A stretch of 64,000 nt of DNA from Varanus komodoensis (Eukaryota; Chordata; Lepidosauria; Squamata; Varanidae): NCBI RefSeq assembly GCF_004798865.1, contig NW_025335268.1, positions 90,060,155 to 90,124,154 of the forward strand, given 5' to 3'. The notes under the pieces were generated by a model. That model saw only the letters and a list, made by a program, of their open reading frames with translations, did not search any database and was not told the DNA's origin. Below, in pieces: positions 1 through 14,162 of this stretch. The position numbers and the translations under genes were made by a program. Position 1 is the stretch's first letter; every line of letters begins with the position of its first letter.

Positions 1-3000
1 TATTCCATCATTTCTTGCAAATCTAAACCCTGCCAACCTGCAGCTGATTGTACATTTGCCTGCATTCACAAGGATGCATTAAAAATCCCCCCCCCCCCAC
101 CATGGTGGAAGAATTTCAACACACACACACCCCAAGCACTGTCCAGGTAGCTTTCCATCATTCAATCCCCACCACAGCCTACACCCTGAAATGGTGTGTT
201 CCAGCAACCCCTGTTATCACAGGATCCTTTCTGAGCACTGGCCTTCACTGTAGACTTGGTTGACATGCTGGGTCAGTCATCTTCATTGCTACAAGCCAGT
301 GCCAAGGAACGTCATACTTCTATCACCGTGTCCCCAGCTATCAGGAAAAGGGGGCAATGAATGCTTATGGTGGACCACTTTAGCTTCCAGACAAATGTAG
401 CTTGTTTCCAAGCTAAATGTATCCATGGAAAACTTCTATAATGATCTGCCATTGAATTCCAGTGCCAAACCACATGAGTTATTTTAAACTTTTTTCCCCC
501 ACTTTAAAAAAGAAAAGCAAATAGATAGAGCAGAAGCACAAAATATTGGGATCAATGGGAATGGCTTCTCCAGACCCTTCTGATAGCTAAAAGACTATCA
601 TTACCGCATGGGAAGGACCTCCTGGATAACACAATGGACTGAGGACTTGATGGAGTTTATGGACAAACACATGGGTATCTGGGCTGTCTTTACTTAAGTA
701 GCTCTAAGAACAGTAGTATATTTTGTTATACATTAAAGATATGGGGGTACCGTATATGTATTTGTATTTGTTGTAATAAATTCATTCAAATCTCATGTAA
801 GAAAATTGCAACACTTTATTTTATTTCTCTTTTTTCTTTTGGTTTTGTTTCAATTGTTTAACTAGTCATATTTTTATTTTTAGGGGCCAACAAGGATGCA
901 GCCAACCCGGGGTCTGAGTGCTGCCCACTTCTGCTCTATACCATGCTTGTGTTTTACCAGATAATACTGAAGGATGATAATTTGTAATTCTTAAAAGTAA
1001 ACTGCACACACCAAGGTCCAACTTGAAAGTTACGACTAACTGCCACAGGATGTATTTTTTAGTTACCCATTTTGTTCCCTTTTTAATAGTTTGATCAATC
1101 AAACTTTCATTACTATTCACCTCTCTCTTATATTATATTATATTATTTTATTTTAACTTACCTTGCTGCTTTAGAACCCTGTGAAACTTGGAAAAGTGCA
1201 CATGTTTTCACTGGGAGTTACCTTTATCTGTTTTTTCTTTCTCTTGAAAGTCATATGGCAGTAGCAATCAATTACATAAATGTTGCCAGTTAAACAAATA
1301 TTTATTTAGCAACCATTTAAAAGTAACTTAAGATCAATAGGCATTTGAGTATAACTTGAGGACTATTTTTTTAAAAAGAGAGGACTGAAAAGAGCTATTC
1401 ATAAAATTTGCTCCCTCGAAGGTGTGGCTTAAGTATGCCTTTGGTGCCCTCTGCTGGAGATTTGTATTAGAGGCCAAGTACTCTAATATACTCCGGCAGC
1501 AACAGAGTTGACCTCTTTTTATGGTGTTCAAGGTAGGCCCATCCTAGTAAGAGGAGTAGCCAAGCCACTTCTGTCTTCGGAAATCAGAACAGAAGCAGTG
1601 CATCTTTATCTATAACAATGGCCTGGACATTGGTCTCCTTTAGCAGCTACTCTACGCAGTGAACAGTTGTTCATGACTGCCGCAACAGTTTACCACATGG
1701 ATTAGCTACAAATATGTGGTTTGTCTCCAAGTAGCTACCAAACGGCTTGCAGTGCTTTGGAGACAAATCCCACACTGTGGGAGCTGATGAGCCAGTCCCA
1801 AAGAAGTTTGCTGCTTGAAAAAGTTGCCACATAGTGGCCATTTGAAGTCTTTCTTACCTGACAGGCGCTTTACCTTGCCTTGCCTTGCAGCCCTCAACTT
1901 CATTTTCCCAAAGGAGTTTGTCCCTACCTCCACTTGGATTAAAGTGCTATTTTCCTTCCATTCTCAAAGTTATGGCTTCATAGGGCTTTTCAACTATGTC
2001 CATCATTCTAGGCAAGTACAGAATGTACTGCAAACTGGATTCCTAGAATAAGTGCAGCAAAGGAATGTATGAGAATTTCATTTTGGTTCATGAAACAGGT
2101 GAGCATGCCCTATTGAAAGACCTGAATGCAAACACAAATTCACCAAAACTGATCACAATTGCAGGCACATGCTCAGGTTCTGTGAGCACAACTTGACCAG
2201 TCTGACTGGCAGTCAGCCCTGCTTTGGTCCCAGGAGGAAAGTTGTGTGGATTTCTTCTTCGACCACTGCTTGCTTTGTGTAGATTTCCCATTTGCACAGA
2301 GTAAGAGGTAATCACAAACAGGAACCGGAACTGAGCACAAGATGAGCACCAAAACAATGCCTGAAAATCACTGCTTGTTGAAGCATAGAGGGTTCAGGTG
2401 CGCTTCTTCCTAAAGGACAGTCCTCTGCTTTGGAAACCTGGCGGGAGGCAGTCCTCAGCTTGAGCAGATGAGCTGCTCAGGTCTCATTGAAAGGCAGAGC
2501 ACCATAGCAAGAGAACTGCAGAGGTCTTGGAGTTGCCCATCAACCCTTCACAACTGCACAACAGCATGAGCAGGCACAGAGGTCCACTGGTCAGTACTCT
2601 CCCCTGTGCTGAAGTGTCTTGTATTTCAATTTAAGCTAGAGCTGATTTTTCCAAATGTGCACCTGTAAATACATATTTGCATAGGCAAGCATTGTGCAGA
2701 CTGGTGCCACCTTTCATCCTTTTGCTTGTTGGTGCATTCCCTCTTTTCTAGTGAGGTCTAAGCAGCCACTCTGCCTGGAAATAAGGAAGTCTGCCCATTC
2801 TCTCCTCTCCATTTCCAGTAGCAGATTCCTTAATGTCATTTCTCCACTCATTGTTATGAAACGGGGATGATGGAAAAGAAAGGGAGCAGCCATTTGTATG
2901 GCTGTGAAAGAGACTGAGCGTAAGTGGAGGGGGTGCATTGAAATGGCTGTCTTTGTCCATGCAGGCAGGAGCGATTCCATCTGTGTAGATTATTGAGACA

Positions 3001-6000
3001 ATATGTGAACTTTGAAGTGTTATATGGGGACGATGAGGGGTATGTGAGACAGCACATGTGGTCTTTTATAGCATCAAGACAAAGCCTGATTCCGGCACTA
3101 ACTCATCAAAGAGGAAGAGAGCACCCCAGGACCCCCAAACGGAATAACAGCAAGCTTGTTGCTCTCATCCAGACTGAAGATGCTGAGAGCTTTTCTGCAT
3201 GAGGCTGCTAATCCACTACATCTACTTTTTATTTCTTAGCAGAACTTACACTGGAACAGACACAGCTTTTCCTTTTCTGAAGCATAACCTCTAAGTGGCA
3301 CTGTGGTATAGTGGCATAGTATGAATGAACACATACAAGAGCCATTTCTCTTGGTTTTGGAAAAAAATAGTGCTTCTTTTCTGCCCTAAAACAACTCAGC
3401 AAAAGTAGCCTTTCAACACAGATGTAGAATTGGGTCATAGCATCACCCAAAGAATGTGTAAACAGCCACGAGTCAAGCATGATGGATGCGCCAATTAGAG
3501 GGAAAAATAGTTTCTTTGGTCAAGGTACTTCGGCTCACTAGGGCAAGAAGAGTCCACCTTCCCATGTTTTCCCTGAGAGCTTCCCTAAACTACCTCTGAG
3601 ACAGTTATTACCAACAGGCAATAACAGAAGCAGACCACAGAAGTTTGAATTTCATCTTGATTTATTATATTTCTTTTGTATTTCCATGCACTGCCTTGGC
3701 CCTCTTGTTTCTGACCAAAGCCTGGCAGCTTCCCCCGTGGAACATAACAACAATCGAGCAGGAATTAACCCAATTAAAGGAAGTATTGTATGTCAGTGTA
3801 GACAACAGATGAAAGGCTTACAAATAGGTGTCTAGCGTATCCTAGGAGTTGCAGCTCTCCATTCTACCTAAACATATGGAGGACTGCACTCTAAGCAAGT
3901 TTCAGACATGCACACCTTTTGATTTAGGGTAAGTAGGGGAGGCAATGTAAAAAGGTCTGATCCAGTTGAGTTTAGTGCTTAATTCCTAAAAGGAGATTTA
4001 CAAGGAAACAAGTATATTGTGTGATCTGGACACCCCACCACCACCATCACTACCTTTAATCCTGGATATATAAAAATAAAATATTGTTTGTTACTCTGGC
4101 ACTTATCCAAAGTGAGCTACTATTCTTTTTTTCCTACAGGGTTGAAGAACCTCAAGCCTGGAGTGCCAATCTATTTCTCTGCAGGCAAAACCCTGACCAC
4201 TGACTGTTTGGTGATTCCCCAGTTTTTGTCCATTTTCCCCCATTCTAGAAGCGTGAGATGTATCTCCTAAGACTTTATTCCTGTCACTGAGAGTTTCATC
4301 CTATAACATGCTGTCTTTTTTATTGTTGGCCCCTCCCCTTTTCCCTTTAGCCTCTCCCACCACCGAAAGGCTATCCCTGAGGCTTCTCTGGAATGGAACC
4401 CATCACTTGGGCTGCCAGAGGCTCAGTGCCCACGCTTTGCAAGGTCCAGGGCAGAGCCCCCAGGACCAGGCATGGATTTAGCCCTCGCCAAAATCATAAG
4501 AACAGTGTAGATATCATTTGAGATCTGTGTTGCTCATTTAAGTGCACATGGTTTTGAATAAAAGCAGATTTGTGATGGAGGTAACTTTAATGATGCTACA
4601 ACTTTCTGAATGCTGATAAAACCATCACCAGTAACTGGAAAAAAGGCAGGTTTGGAGGGTGACATGCTGAACTGAAATTAGGGGCACATCTTCACTGCAG
4701 CCTTGTATCAGCTGTATCCTATTTAGCTGTCTTGGCTTCACCGAGACTGCCTCGTAGTTTCTACAAACCATCAGAGATTCCCTGGTCTCCTCAGAGAATT
4801 ATAGTTCCCATAATCTCCTGAAGGGAGAGTTTTAGGGCTCAGTCCTGTGTCCTTGAAGCTGGGACTCTGAAGGCTTTGTCCCCACTCCTACCCCTCACAG
4901 CTGCCCCTGAAAGAACTCCAACAGCTGTCCCCCAAGGTGGCAAGGGGGCATGCTGAGAGTGAAGAATCTGTGAGGCTAGGCAACAGATTTATGCTGATTC
5001 CAGTTGGCATTCCAGCTGCCACCCTTCCCCTCACAGGCAGAAAATCAGCCATCTTGAAAGAAGACCCTGGGCAAGGCACAGGGGCATCGGATGCACATAA
5101 GTCTCCGCATTCAGGGGCTTCAATGCTTCTGCTGCAGGGCAATAGAACTGCAACTTTAGGCAGTGGGGCAGATACACTGTCCGTTTGCATGATTTCCACC
5201 ATCCAGGGTGCAGGATAAATGCATCACTTTGCACTCACATCACATCTACAATTACACACTCGCTTTGGCATTCAGCTGCTCTGCGCTCTGTATCTAATCC
5301 CAGAATATTCTAAGGACAAGCATTCTGCCCATGATCATTAATGCTCACTCCTAAATAGTGTCACACTATATTAGCCCCACAGATACATACCAGCAACAAC
5401 TGGTGGCTGTTTCAACTCCATTTTAGAAATAAGAGCATTGTGTGTGTCCCGCTGGGAGTCTACAACACTATCTAAGAGACCAGGCAGAACATTTCCGCAC
5501 TGATCCCCCCTTTCAAAGATAACTGTGCCCCTTGCCAAGCAGCCACCAGGCGTCACTGAAAAGTTACAAACTGACAACATTCTGAGGTCGATTCCGCATT
5601 CCCAAGCGTGTCACTTATGCCCTGGGGCACAAAGCACATCCTGTCTTATTAATGTCTTCTACAACTTCTGGGATAGAAGCCTGGGTAAAAAGACAGAGTG
5701 TGAGTGAGGTGTGGGAGGGGAGGAAACAGGGCCACACGATTCCCTTTTGATTAGAAGAGGAATAAGGCAACGCAGATGTTTTGTGGGCCCTGCAATCATG
5801 GTTCTGTTATTCTTAGATGTCTGTATAAGAAAAAAGTTATCCACGGTGAGAGATAACTGAACTAAAACAGCAGAACCTAAGACCGTAGGTACAGAAAGAG
5901 ATTGCATTGCTGAAGTTTCTCCAAAAGCATTATGTTTTGAAGAATAGTTTGGAAATAAAGAACTATAAACAGGAATGGTACTGCTCTTTCCTTCTGCAGC

Positions 6001-8240
6001 TGCTTGTTTTCCCCCCTACAGACACAAAGAGAGCCTTTTCTGGTGGCCCAAGACAGGCAAAGGACATAAAGGTCAGATCAGTCTAGATTGACCTTTGGGG
6101 AGTCCTTCTAATTCAGTGTTTCTGATTACAAAATGATCCAGGATTCCCCCTTCCCCCACCTTTTGTAACTTTTGATTCGGTAACTTGCTCTACCTGCATG
6201 GGTAGCCTTTTGGGAAGCTGGAAGATGGGGCGGGAAGAGAGAGCTGGTCTGGGATTTTGTATGAGAGGGGGAGCCTTGGCAGCTGAGTGGAAGGCAGAGA
6301 TCTGTTGGAATAGGAACATCGAGAACCCTCATTATTATCACCGGCGGTGAATGCCATTTGAATTTTCTGTATCAGAATTGGGCAAGATACACTTCTGATG
6401 TTCCACTTGCTGCAGGGCATCCCGCTTGAGGGCTTCCTACCAGAGCACCAGGTTGGCTACTGTGGACTAGTAGGCCTTTGGGATTCTGGACTAGTAGGCC
6501 TTTGGTCCAATCCAGCAAATCTCTTCTTGTATTCTGAAGCCTTTCAAGGCTGCATTCGCAAGCCAACCTTCCCACAGACTCACAGACCTCCACAAGGAAA
6601 GATGCAGGGGAGCAAAATACCAGCAGATTTTCACTTAAAGTTCTGCCAGTAAGTAAACCTTAAGGGAAGCACTTTACCATTTAGAATGTGGTGGGACTTC
6701 ACAAAAGCCAGGAAATCATTCAAGAACCAATGGTAGAGTTAAAGGGGTGGTGGCCAGGGTGGGGAGGATGTGACCACTGGGGGAACCCCAGAGGGCTGAA
6801 TTGGGACTCCAGGCAAAGCTGATGTCACCCACATACACAACCTAAGATTCAGTCTACACACAATTCTCCAAAACCCAACTCAAATCTTTCTAAATCCTTT
6901 TTCCTCCAAGCATGTCAGCACTCTTCAAAGCCCCAAGCTCATCAGAGTCTTTTGGTTCAAGTGCCCAGGTGCCAGTACAGGGCAGGATTTCTCAGAGGAA
7001 TGGTTTTTGCTTAAGGGGCCTGCTCTCTCGCATTCCTCTCCCTCTGGGCCTTGCCCAGCCCTGCAAAGCCTCACCAATCTATACAAATTGCTGCTTGTGT
7101 GGATTTTTTTGCATGTGCATGGTAGCCTATGAGGTATAATTAGATTTCCAAGGGCAAATGCTAGGAGCAGTTCTCTATTCTCTAAAACCTAAAAGAAAAG
7201 AAAAATGCTTTCACCTTTGGTTCATGGCCACATTGTGGATACTGTAGGTAAGGCAGCAAGACATCTTAAGAATCGCTGGTACTTCACGATATTGGAATGA
7301 GGCAAAAGATTATATGAGGAATAAGAGGAAAGAGATTGATCATTGCTCTTGACCTTCCATTTTGTCGTTTGCTACACAGGCATTTCTAAACAGGAATCAA
7401 CAGCTAAGACAAACACTGTCTTGCAGCTGAGTTTGGCTGGAACAATGTGTGGGCACTGGGTTTCCAAAGGCATTCTCAGATGCTCCAGGAATGTGAATTT
7501 GGGATGCCATGAGATTTTCCCTAGCCCAACAGATATCAGGGTATCATGCTCAGTTCTGAAGCAGAAACACAACAGAAGCACTAAGCTGTCAGCATTTGAA
7601 TACTTCAAACAATTGACCTGCTCAGTGTAGAATATTGACAAGAAAAACCAGAGAGAGTCCACTGAGGGTGTACAATCAAAAGAACATTTACAGCTTATTC
7701 AGACATACAGGAAATACATGCAGCATGTAAGTAGTCCCTGAGGGAACTACAGAGATGGATTTTGTACAAGATGCTTTTATAATCTTGTCTTAAACAGTTT
7801 GGAAGCAGGGGGGAGTTTGTTGGAGTAAAACAGTAGGCTTGACTGGATTAAGACAATGCAAAAGGAAGAACTTTCAGGACTGGCAAGCATTAGCATGTCT
7901 AAGGTGTAGCCCCAAAGGAAGCCGCTTCAGGACAGGCACAAATTAGCATATGTAGGTGGGGAGCAAGACTTGATCAGATCAGGAAGGGGTAAGTCTACAG
8001 CTGTTCTTATGTGTCAGGCTTTTAGCAGCCATCTTATAGCAGAGCTTTCACTCATGCTCTCCGGACAAGAGCAACAGCAGAGCTGTTTGGTTTGGAAGGA
8101 AGAGTAGAAACCAGTGATGATATGGAATCATTACTGCTATGGTGCCTGGAAAAAAAGCAGTGGAGGCATTTTGCACTCTGACACTGCTGTGAAATTACAT
8201 TTTCTGATTAATACAAAGCATAAAGAACAAGATTCAGATG
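1..8240. other. Non-coding flank, no gene recognised
   Basis: I read both strands and found no exon with a recognisable protein and splice sites. In human the next gene beyond CRYGS on this side is DGKG, but no DGKG peptide is visible here. The stretch holds a poly-C run with an adjoining (AC)n run near 88-133, an AT-rich patch near 1130-1155, and a possible worn palindromic MITE near 4685-4830 (the phrase ATTATAGTTCCCATAATC is typical). The open frames are short and look like chance. Confidence 0.6.
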
Positions 8241-8244
8241 TCGG

Positions 8245-8530
8245 AATTCTGCTGCTGTAGTACAGGGTTGTGAGACAGAAAATCCCTGGTTCAAATCCTG
8301 CTTCTGCCAGTTATGTATAAATTGCACTGAGGTGAGACGTATTTCTCAATCAGCATGCATAGGATTAGGTCATGTATAACCTTAAGTAGATCCTGGTCTC
8401 TCAGCTCCCCCAAGCCCAGCCCAAGATCATTCCATTGCAGTTCTGGGGACAATATTCCTGTCCCACCTTACCTGGATGTTACAAGGCTTGTTGAGAGGTA
8501 TTCAAAGAGGTTTTTAACTCTAAAAAGGGT
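8245..8530 (+). repeat. Possible degenerate tRNA-headed SINE
   Basis: The segment near 8286-8312 resembles a tRNA B-box region (CCCTGGTTCAAATCCTGC) and is followed by text loosely like the CORE-SINE body, including a 'ttacaaggcttgttgagag' phrase. It is much more diverged than the clear copies elsewhere in the window, and both ends are approximate. Confidence 0.4.
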
Positions 8531-9194
8531 GACATAAGGGCTAAGCATTGGACTGAGTTGTCCTAAATAAGAGAATGAAGAGGTGCTCCTCATTCTTTAT
8601 AAATCATTTTTAAAAGCTGTATGACTTTTCTAACAGGCATCAATACTGCGATCTAAGCATAGGCACAGATAGGCACAGGCAGAGACGAACAATTATACAG
8701 TGGACTGGTCTTTATTTTTTAAAGGCAAGAGAGCAGAACAGCCCCACCTCTTCTCTTTTGCTAAATGAAAAGTCATAGACGGGTGGATTAAGAACATATC
8801 AGAAGGGCAAACCCTTTGAAAATGCAGATTTTTGCAGTGATGTTGCAATTTATCAATCATAAAAGAGAAAATACATGGATTACAAAATGCTGAATTGTCC
8901 AGAAACAATCGGTATCTTTCAAGCCCAGCGAGCTCCCGGACAGGTGGCTCCCGTCACTGTCAGCTAAAAGGCTTCAAGCCATTGACATGGTCAGTGTGGC
9001 TATGCCATCCTTCTCTCCTTAACAGGTTTGTTGCTGCTGGGGGGAAAAAAGATGGAAGATCCATTGCGAAAAATGGCGGATTACAAATGGACCCTTTGTA
9101 AAATTCTGTGAATGAAGCATAGTAATTGCACATAAAAGCTTGATCTGTGAAGCACCCCTAAAAGCCTGTCAACTATACAATTAACACATTCATT

Positions 9195-9412
9195 CGGGTG
9201 GGCAACTTGTGGACCTCCAGATTTTTGGGCCTACAACTCCCATCACTGTTGGCTATGCTGGTTGGGGCTGATGGGAACTATAGACCAATGCATCTGGAGG
9301 GCTGCAAGTGGCCCACCCATGGGCTCCAGTCTACATCAGTCTGCCCAACGAGGTGCCCTCCAGATGCCTGGGGATGATGGGTGCAGAGGGTACCAAACTG
9401 TGGAAGGCTGAC
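9195..9412. mobile_element. Two adjacent palindromic hAT-like MITE copies
   Basis: The first copy (about 9197-9325) is an imperfect inverted repeat: GGGTGGGCAACTTGTGG at one end is mirrored by AAGTGGCCCACCC at the other, with CTACAACTCCCATCA and GCTGATGGGAACTATAG arms inside. The second (about 9340-9412) is a shortened relative with the 'ggtgccctccagatg' phrase. Such non-autonomous palindromic elements are abundant in reptile genomes. They encode nothing. The hAT assignment is by analogy, not by target-site analysis. Confidence 0.75.
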
Positions 9413-9889
9413 CTGCCTCACCATTTGGGCCAGAGGTCATGGAAGGCCACAGAAACCAGACCTACATGACGGCTTTGCAGAAGGTTTTCCTTGCACTGGC
9501 ACATAGCTTTGAGTTGCTCCAGCCCAGTGAGTTTCCACACTGGAAAAGATTCCAAGTTGGAGAGCCAGCATGAACAATCATTTCTGGACAAAGCACAGAG
9601 AACACATGCAAATGCTCCGATTTCTGCCAGGCTCAGAAGAGCTCCCTGCTTGCCCAGTGGATTAAGGGTGATGGCAGGAAGGAATTAATTCCTTTAGTGT
9701 AATTAACAACTGGGCCAGTTCTGGAGGATCTTGGACTAGTAATGAACCATGGCACCACTTTAATTTCTTCCTTGCCCCATCGTCTTGTTATTAAAACCAA
9801 GAATAGGTTCCATCAAATATCCCTTAAAGGGAAAAAGGAAGGAGAGAGGAAAGGAGCTGGATTTGTCTCAATGTAACATGATAAATTAG

Positions 9890-10022
9890 ACTTTGCAGGA
9901 TAAAGGGAGAAGGGGCGAAGGGGAGGGCACGGACTGTGAATTTTTATATATATTCTACATAGAGAGAGCGAGAGAGAAAGAGCGTGTGTGTATGTATATA
10001 TATACCTACATATATATATTCT
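9890..10022. repeat. Compound low-complexity tract
   Basis: A purine-rich AG run passes into (AGAG)n, a short (GT)n and then (TA)n between about 9955 and 10020. It has no coding potential, and the open frame across it is an artefact of the simple repeats. Confidence 0.85.
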
Positions 10023-10089
10023 CTTTTGGAATGACCTCCTTCTGCCCCATCCATCAGCCTGGGGTTGGCTTATTCTAACTAGCAGATTC

Positions 10090-10800
10090 TTTTCTTCTGT
10101 CTAACAGGCCCATCAGACACAATCTGCATGCCAATTACTGGAACAGACCCCCTGATACCAAAAAATGGAAATTAGCCGTCAAGGCGAGGCATCAGCTGAG
10201 CAGTTCCGATTGCTTGCTCTCTGTCTGTGGCTTATATCCGTGTGTACTCCGCTCTGCCTGCCGCTCCAACAGGGGAGCCCCCACTGGAAAAAGTAATCTA
10301 AAAAAAATTCTCTCTCTAAAACGCCACCTACCACACCTTATTGTTATTCGTATTGGTTGCCAACACTGGGGCACAATGTGAAATTCACCAGAGGGCAAGA
10401 GCCGTTTGGAGGGGAGAGAAAGGAACTCTGATAATTGCATTCGGTGCGAGGCAGATCAAGCAATCCAATAAAAGGGCACTCAGAGGAAATGCTAATGTAG
10501 GGCAAGTCGGCAAAATGGCTTCCACACTCAAATCTCACTCCGCGTTTCCATTTCGCAGGCCCAGCGGTCCAGACACACATGTGGAGCACTGTGCTGTGTG
10601 TGTACTCCAGTCTACACACAAAAGACACCACACTTCTATTGTTGCAGTAGCATTAGTAAAATACTACCTTTTGGGCGCTGGATTGGTCAGCGGAGGCAGA
10701 TGCCAAGGTAGCAAATTTAGGGATTGCAGCAACTTTTTTGGCTCTATCCCTATCCCAAATTGCCCTGAGTTTGATGTTATGCTTCTCAGTTGTTCCTGAA
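10090..10800. other. Unexplained CpG-bearing non-repeat block
   Basis: This stretch lacks the wear and motifs of the nearby interspersed repeats and keeps more CpG than its AT-rich surroundings (for example around 10175-10215, 10440-10460 and 10540-10570). A 152-codon open frame lies on the plus strand from 10341, but it has no recognisable domain and is overlapped by frames on the other strand. It could be a conserved enhancer or an untranslated first exon of a neighbouring gene. Both are inference; conservation cannot be tested here. Confidence 0.3.
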
Positions 10801-12029
10801 TATTTATTGCAGCTGTAATCCTATGCAAGTGAGATGGTGTTAATTGGTGTTGGGTGGGATGGTGGGAATTGGTGTCCTGCAACAGCAAAGACCTAATGAA
10901 CTTCTTGGCCCCTTTTAGCTCTACTATTCTATAATTCTAAGGTTATACAGGGGGGAAAAAGTCCTACAGTTCCCGGCATGCTGCATCTGGCATGGCTGGT
11001 AGAGAGATGCCAGGAGTGGTAGAACTAATTTCCATCTAAATGAGCATAGGATTGTGGCCTGAGAGGGCAAGGCCTTGATTCTTATTGCTGTTAGTAGAAT
11101 GATTATGGGAAGCTGCTGTGGTTTACCAGCTAGGTGTGGGAGCTGGAAATCTCACCTGGAATCTTTGACAAGGCTCTGCTTTCTCAGCTTTGGCCTACAT
11201 GTCCATACACCCCTGAAAATTAATGGGCACTGTTCTGGAACGGAGCAAATGTGGCTTACAAATATACATGTATATAAAGTGGACAGAATGCATGTCTTTC
11301 TTTATTTTAGACACTTCTTTACCACCATTTCTCAGTTATTTCAAGGAAATTTGTGAACATTGAAAGAGTAAGATAAACTTAGTAAAAGCATTCAAAACCA
11401 CCAGCAGAAAATTGACTTCCAGGAATTTTTTGGCCTGTTCAGACACTGGCTTTATTTAACAGAGGGGTACCAACTAGGTCAATAGACAATTAATGCCTCT
11501 TTGAGAGAGGGAGTCAGCTGCCATGAAGGAGGAGATAGTGGGACCACTAATCAAAAAGATCTCTTCTGTTCCAGGTAATTGTAACACATATTTCCCACTC
11601 TCAAATATCCAGGAATTTTCCTTTCATCCCACCATCTGAAAAGATGGGGCATTGCAGAATATTTTCCAAATATGTCCTGTCCTTTGGGGGACAGCTCCCT
11701 TCCCCCCCCCCCCCCGCCACACACGTGCATTTCCCCAGAAAATGCTAAGTTGAGGGCATTGTGTGGCATACCAAATGGTGGCCAAGCTATCAGTATCTTG
11801 CTGAATACAGCAAGTACACAACAAAACAAGAGGCCTTAGAAAACAAAGCTGTGCCACCACTGTTGCTGATGGGCAGCTGCATCCCAGTGAAGTGGTTGGA
11901 TACCTTTCTTCTCCTGCTCCCACCCCTCCAGAGTATATTTGGAAAAATTGCACTGCCAGTTTTGCAGCCTGCAATGATAGTGGAGAATTTTTGGATGCCA
12001 TCTGTGCTCAGTTCTAGTTTAAATTGAGC

Positions 12030-12535
12030 ATTTATTTTTGATTTTGATTTTTAGATACCACCCATTCGCATAAGCTCTGGATGGTTTACAAGAGATTAAA
12101 ACAGACAGTAGTTAAAATTTCAACTACAAACAAACACATTAAATAAAACTAAGCTGGGAACTGATCTGGGAAGTCCAGTTGGAAGAGTGACATCTTTAAC
12201 TTCCTCTTGAAGGCAGCAATCTGGGATATCTGATGCATCTCCCCTGGGAGGCCATTCCATACTTTAGGGGCAACCACTGAGAAAGTCCTCTGAAGCAGGA
12301 CATTCATCTTGCAGCAGGAATCTTCAAACAATTACCTCCAGAGGACCTTAGCAGGTGAGGCAGAATATATGAGCAAAGGTGCTCCTGAAGGTATTTTGGA
12401 CCCAACCCATGAAGAACTTCAAAGGTAACTTCCAACATCATGTAATCTGTTCAGAAACATATTGGCAGCCACTGCAGAGCTTTAATATTGGTGATATGTG
12501 GCCTCTCCATGATGTCCCAACCCAGCACATGAGTT
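12030..12535 (-). mobile_element. L2-like LINE 3' end
   Basis: On the minus strand 12331-12149 reads as the C-terminal tail of a non-LTR retrotransposon reverse transcriptase, with the phrase TFSVVAPKVWNGLPGEM followed by AAFKRKLKMSLF. This is the usual 'FSVAAPRLWNSLP...FKRxLKTxLF' ending of the L2/CR1-type LINEs. The element ends near 12030 in an (AAAATC)n-like tail. Only the 3' end is present, as expected for 5'-truncated insertion. A second copy in the same orientation lies at about 56815-57560. Confidence 0.75.
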
Positions 12536-14015
12536 TCCTAGGGTGCCCATTTACACATTGCCAAAAAAAGATATGCATAAAATGTGCACATGCTAATTTA
12601 TACATATAAAATGTATAATATAAATGTACAGGTGCAATGTACATTTATATATACATAGATATAAATGCAAACTGAAAAATATATGTTACAATTTAAATAA
12701 AACATTTATTTCACCATACGTGGGGATGACAACCAAGTCACCTTTGTGCTTGCCTGCTCAATTTGTTGTCCCAGAGCTAAGAGTGGCTGGACAGCATCTG
12801 GTTTCCTGCATCTTTCCCTCCTGACAGTTCTTTATTTTTCAAGTGGACTTTGGCAGGGGTCAGAACACCCCTCAAGAAGAAGGTACCTTCAAATAGACAA
12901 TACTCTTCGGTAAAAGAGGACACAGACCCACTCTAGCACTCGCCTCCTCCCTGGAGCAGCTAGGCCCTTTTCCCGATCCACTCCACCTCAGCTCTTCAAA
13001 GGGCACTGGAAGGCACCCATCCAGCTGCACTCCCAGTGATACCTGCCCACAAACCAGGGAGAAGCTGAGTTCTCCTCTTTTGGCCCAATCAGAGCACCTC
13101 CTGCTCAGGCAGTCCTTAATTGAGAATATATTCACAGGGGCTGGAAGATCATAGAAGCTGACAAGCACTGCATACGCAGCTTCGTTGCTTCATAATGACC
13201 TCATATATCAAGCGGGAAGAGCTGTGGGCCCTTGCTATAAAAGTGCACACTCCATACACAGAATATCATTATCCAAACTCCCCCATTCCCTTGCTTGATA
13301 TGCAAAAATTCCAGGGTTTCCCTAGAGTGCCACCCCGCAGAGAAAATGCCCAATAAAATGGACATTTGTTATTTTCTAAGACTTGAGGCATAACATAATG
13401 GAAGAGGAATGAGTTTACCCAAAGATTTCATCACATTATTTGGTCCGATCTGTGAGGAAAGAAGAGAAAGGTTGACACCTGGTGGCCAAGAAATGAAGCA
13501 CAGCTCTCCCCTCTCCTCCCCTATGGAAGAAGTCATTGAGAATCTATCCTGAGAAAGAGCAGGAAAGAACCTGGGGAGGCTGGGTGAAGAAATAAACATG
13601 TCTAATTGCTACTGATAGAAAAGGAACATAACCATGGCTAGCTATCTTTAGGTTTTAATGCTTTTTAACTACAGGCAAGGAAAAGGCCCACACATGTACA
13701 TGTGTAAGAAAAGGCCTACACGTGTAGGGCTGGACACATCCATAACATCTCATAGTCTCCTAAACATGACAGAGATGGAGGCAGGGGACTGTGCAGTCAA
13801 TTGGCACACCCTTCCCCACATGTTCAATTATGCCCCCACCACTGGAAAGGCAGCGGGGGGGGGGGGGGAGCCTGAATTCTAAAGGGGTTATCCATGGTGC
13901 TGAACTTGTTTGGCCCAGAGTTCAGCACTATGGACAGTTCCTTAAAGTACAGATTAAAATTCAGAACAGATACACTGCCCCATGGACATTGGAGCCACCA
14001 GTCTCCACAGCTGAA

Positions 14016-14162
14016 AGGGACATAGCTCTGGCAGAACACAGGCTTGCCTGCAGAAGATCTCAGATTCAACCCCTGGCATCTCCAGGTGGGGCTAGGAAAG
14101 CATCTGCCAGTCAGTGTCAACAAGACTAGTCTAGATGAAAGCAACTTCCTATTTTCCTATAG
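14016..14162 (+). mobile_element. tRNA-headed SINE
   Basis: The head GGGACATAGCTCTGGCAGAACACAGG and the B-box phrase CAGATTCAACCCCTGGC are tRNA-like. They are followed by the body motifs CATCTCCAGGTGGGGCTAGG, CTGCCAGTCAGTGTCAACAA and GCAACTTCCTATTTTCCTAT. This is a common squamate tRNA-SINE type. The copy lies just downstream of the CRYGS poly(A) signal. Confidence 0.8.

Noticed and set aside
10341-10799. 152-codon open frame on the plus strand
   Set aside because: No recognisable domain and overlapped by opposite-strand frames; kept only as part of an unexplained block, not as a gene.
1-14000. Search for DGKG 5' exons expected from human gene order
   Set aside because: No EF-hand, C1 or recoverin-homology peptide found on the minus strand; DGKG coding exons presumably lie outside the window.
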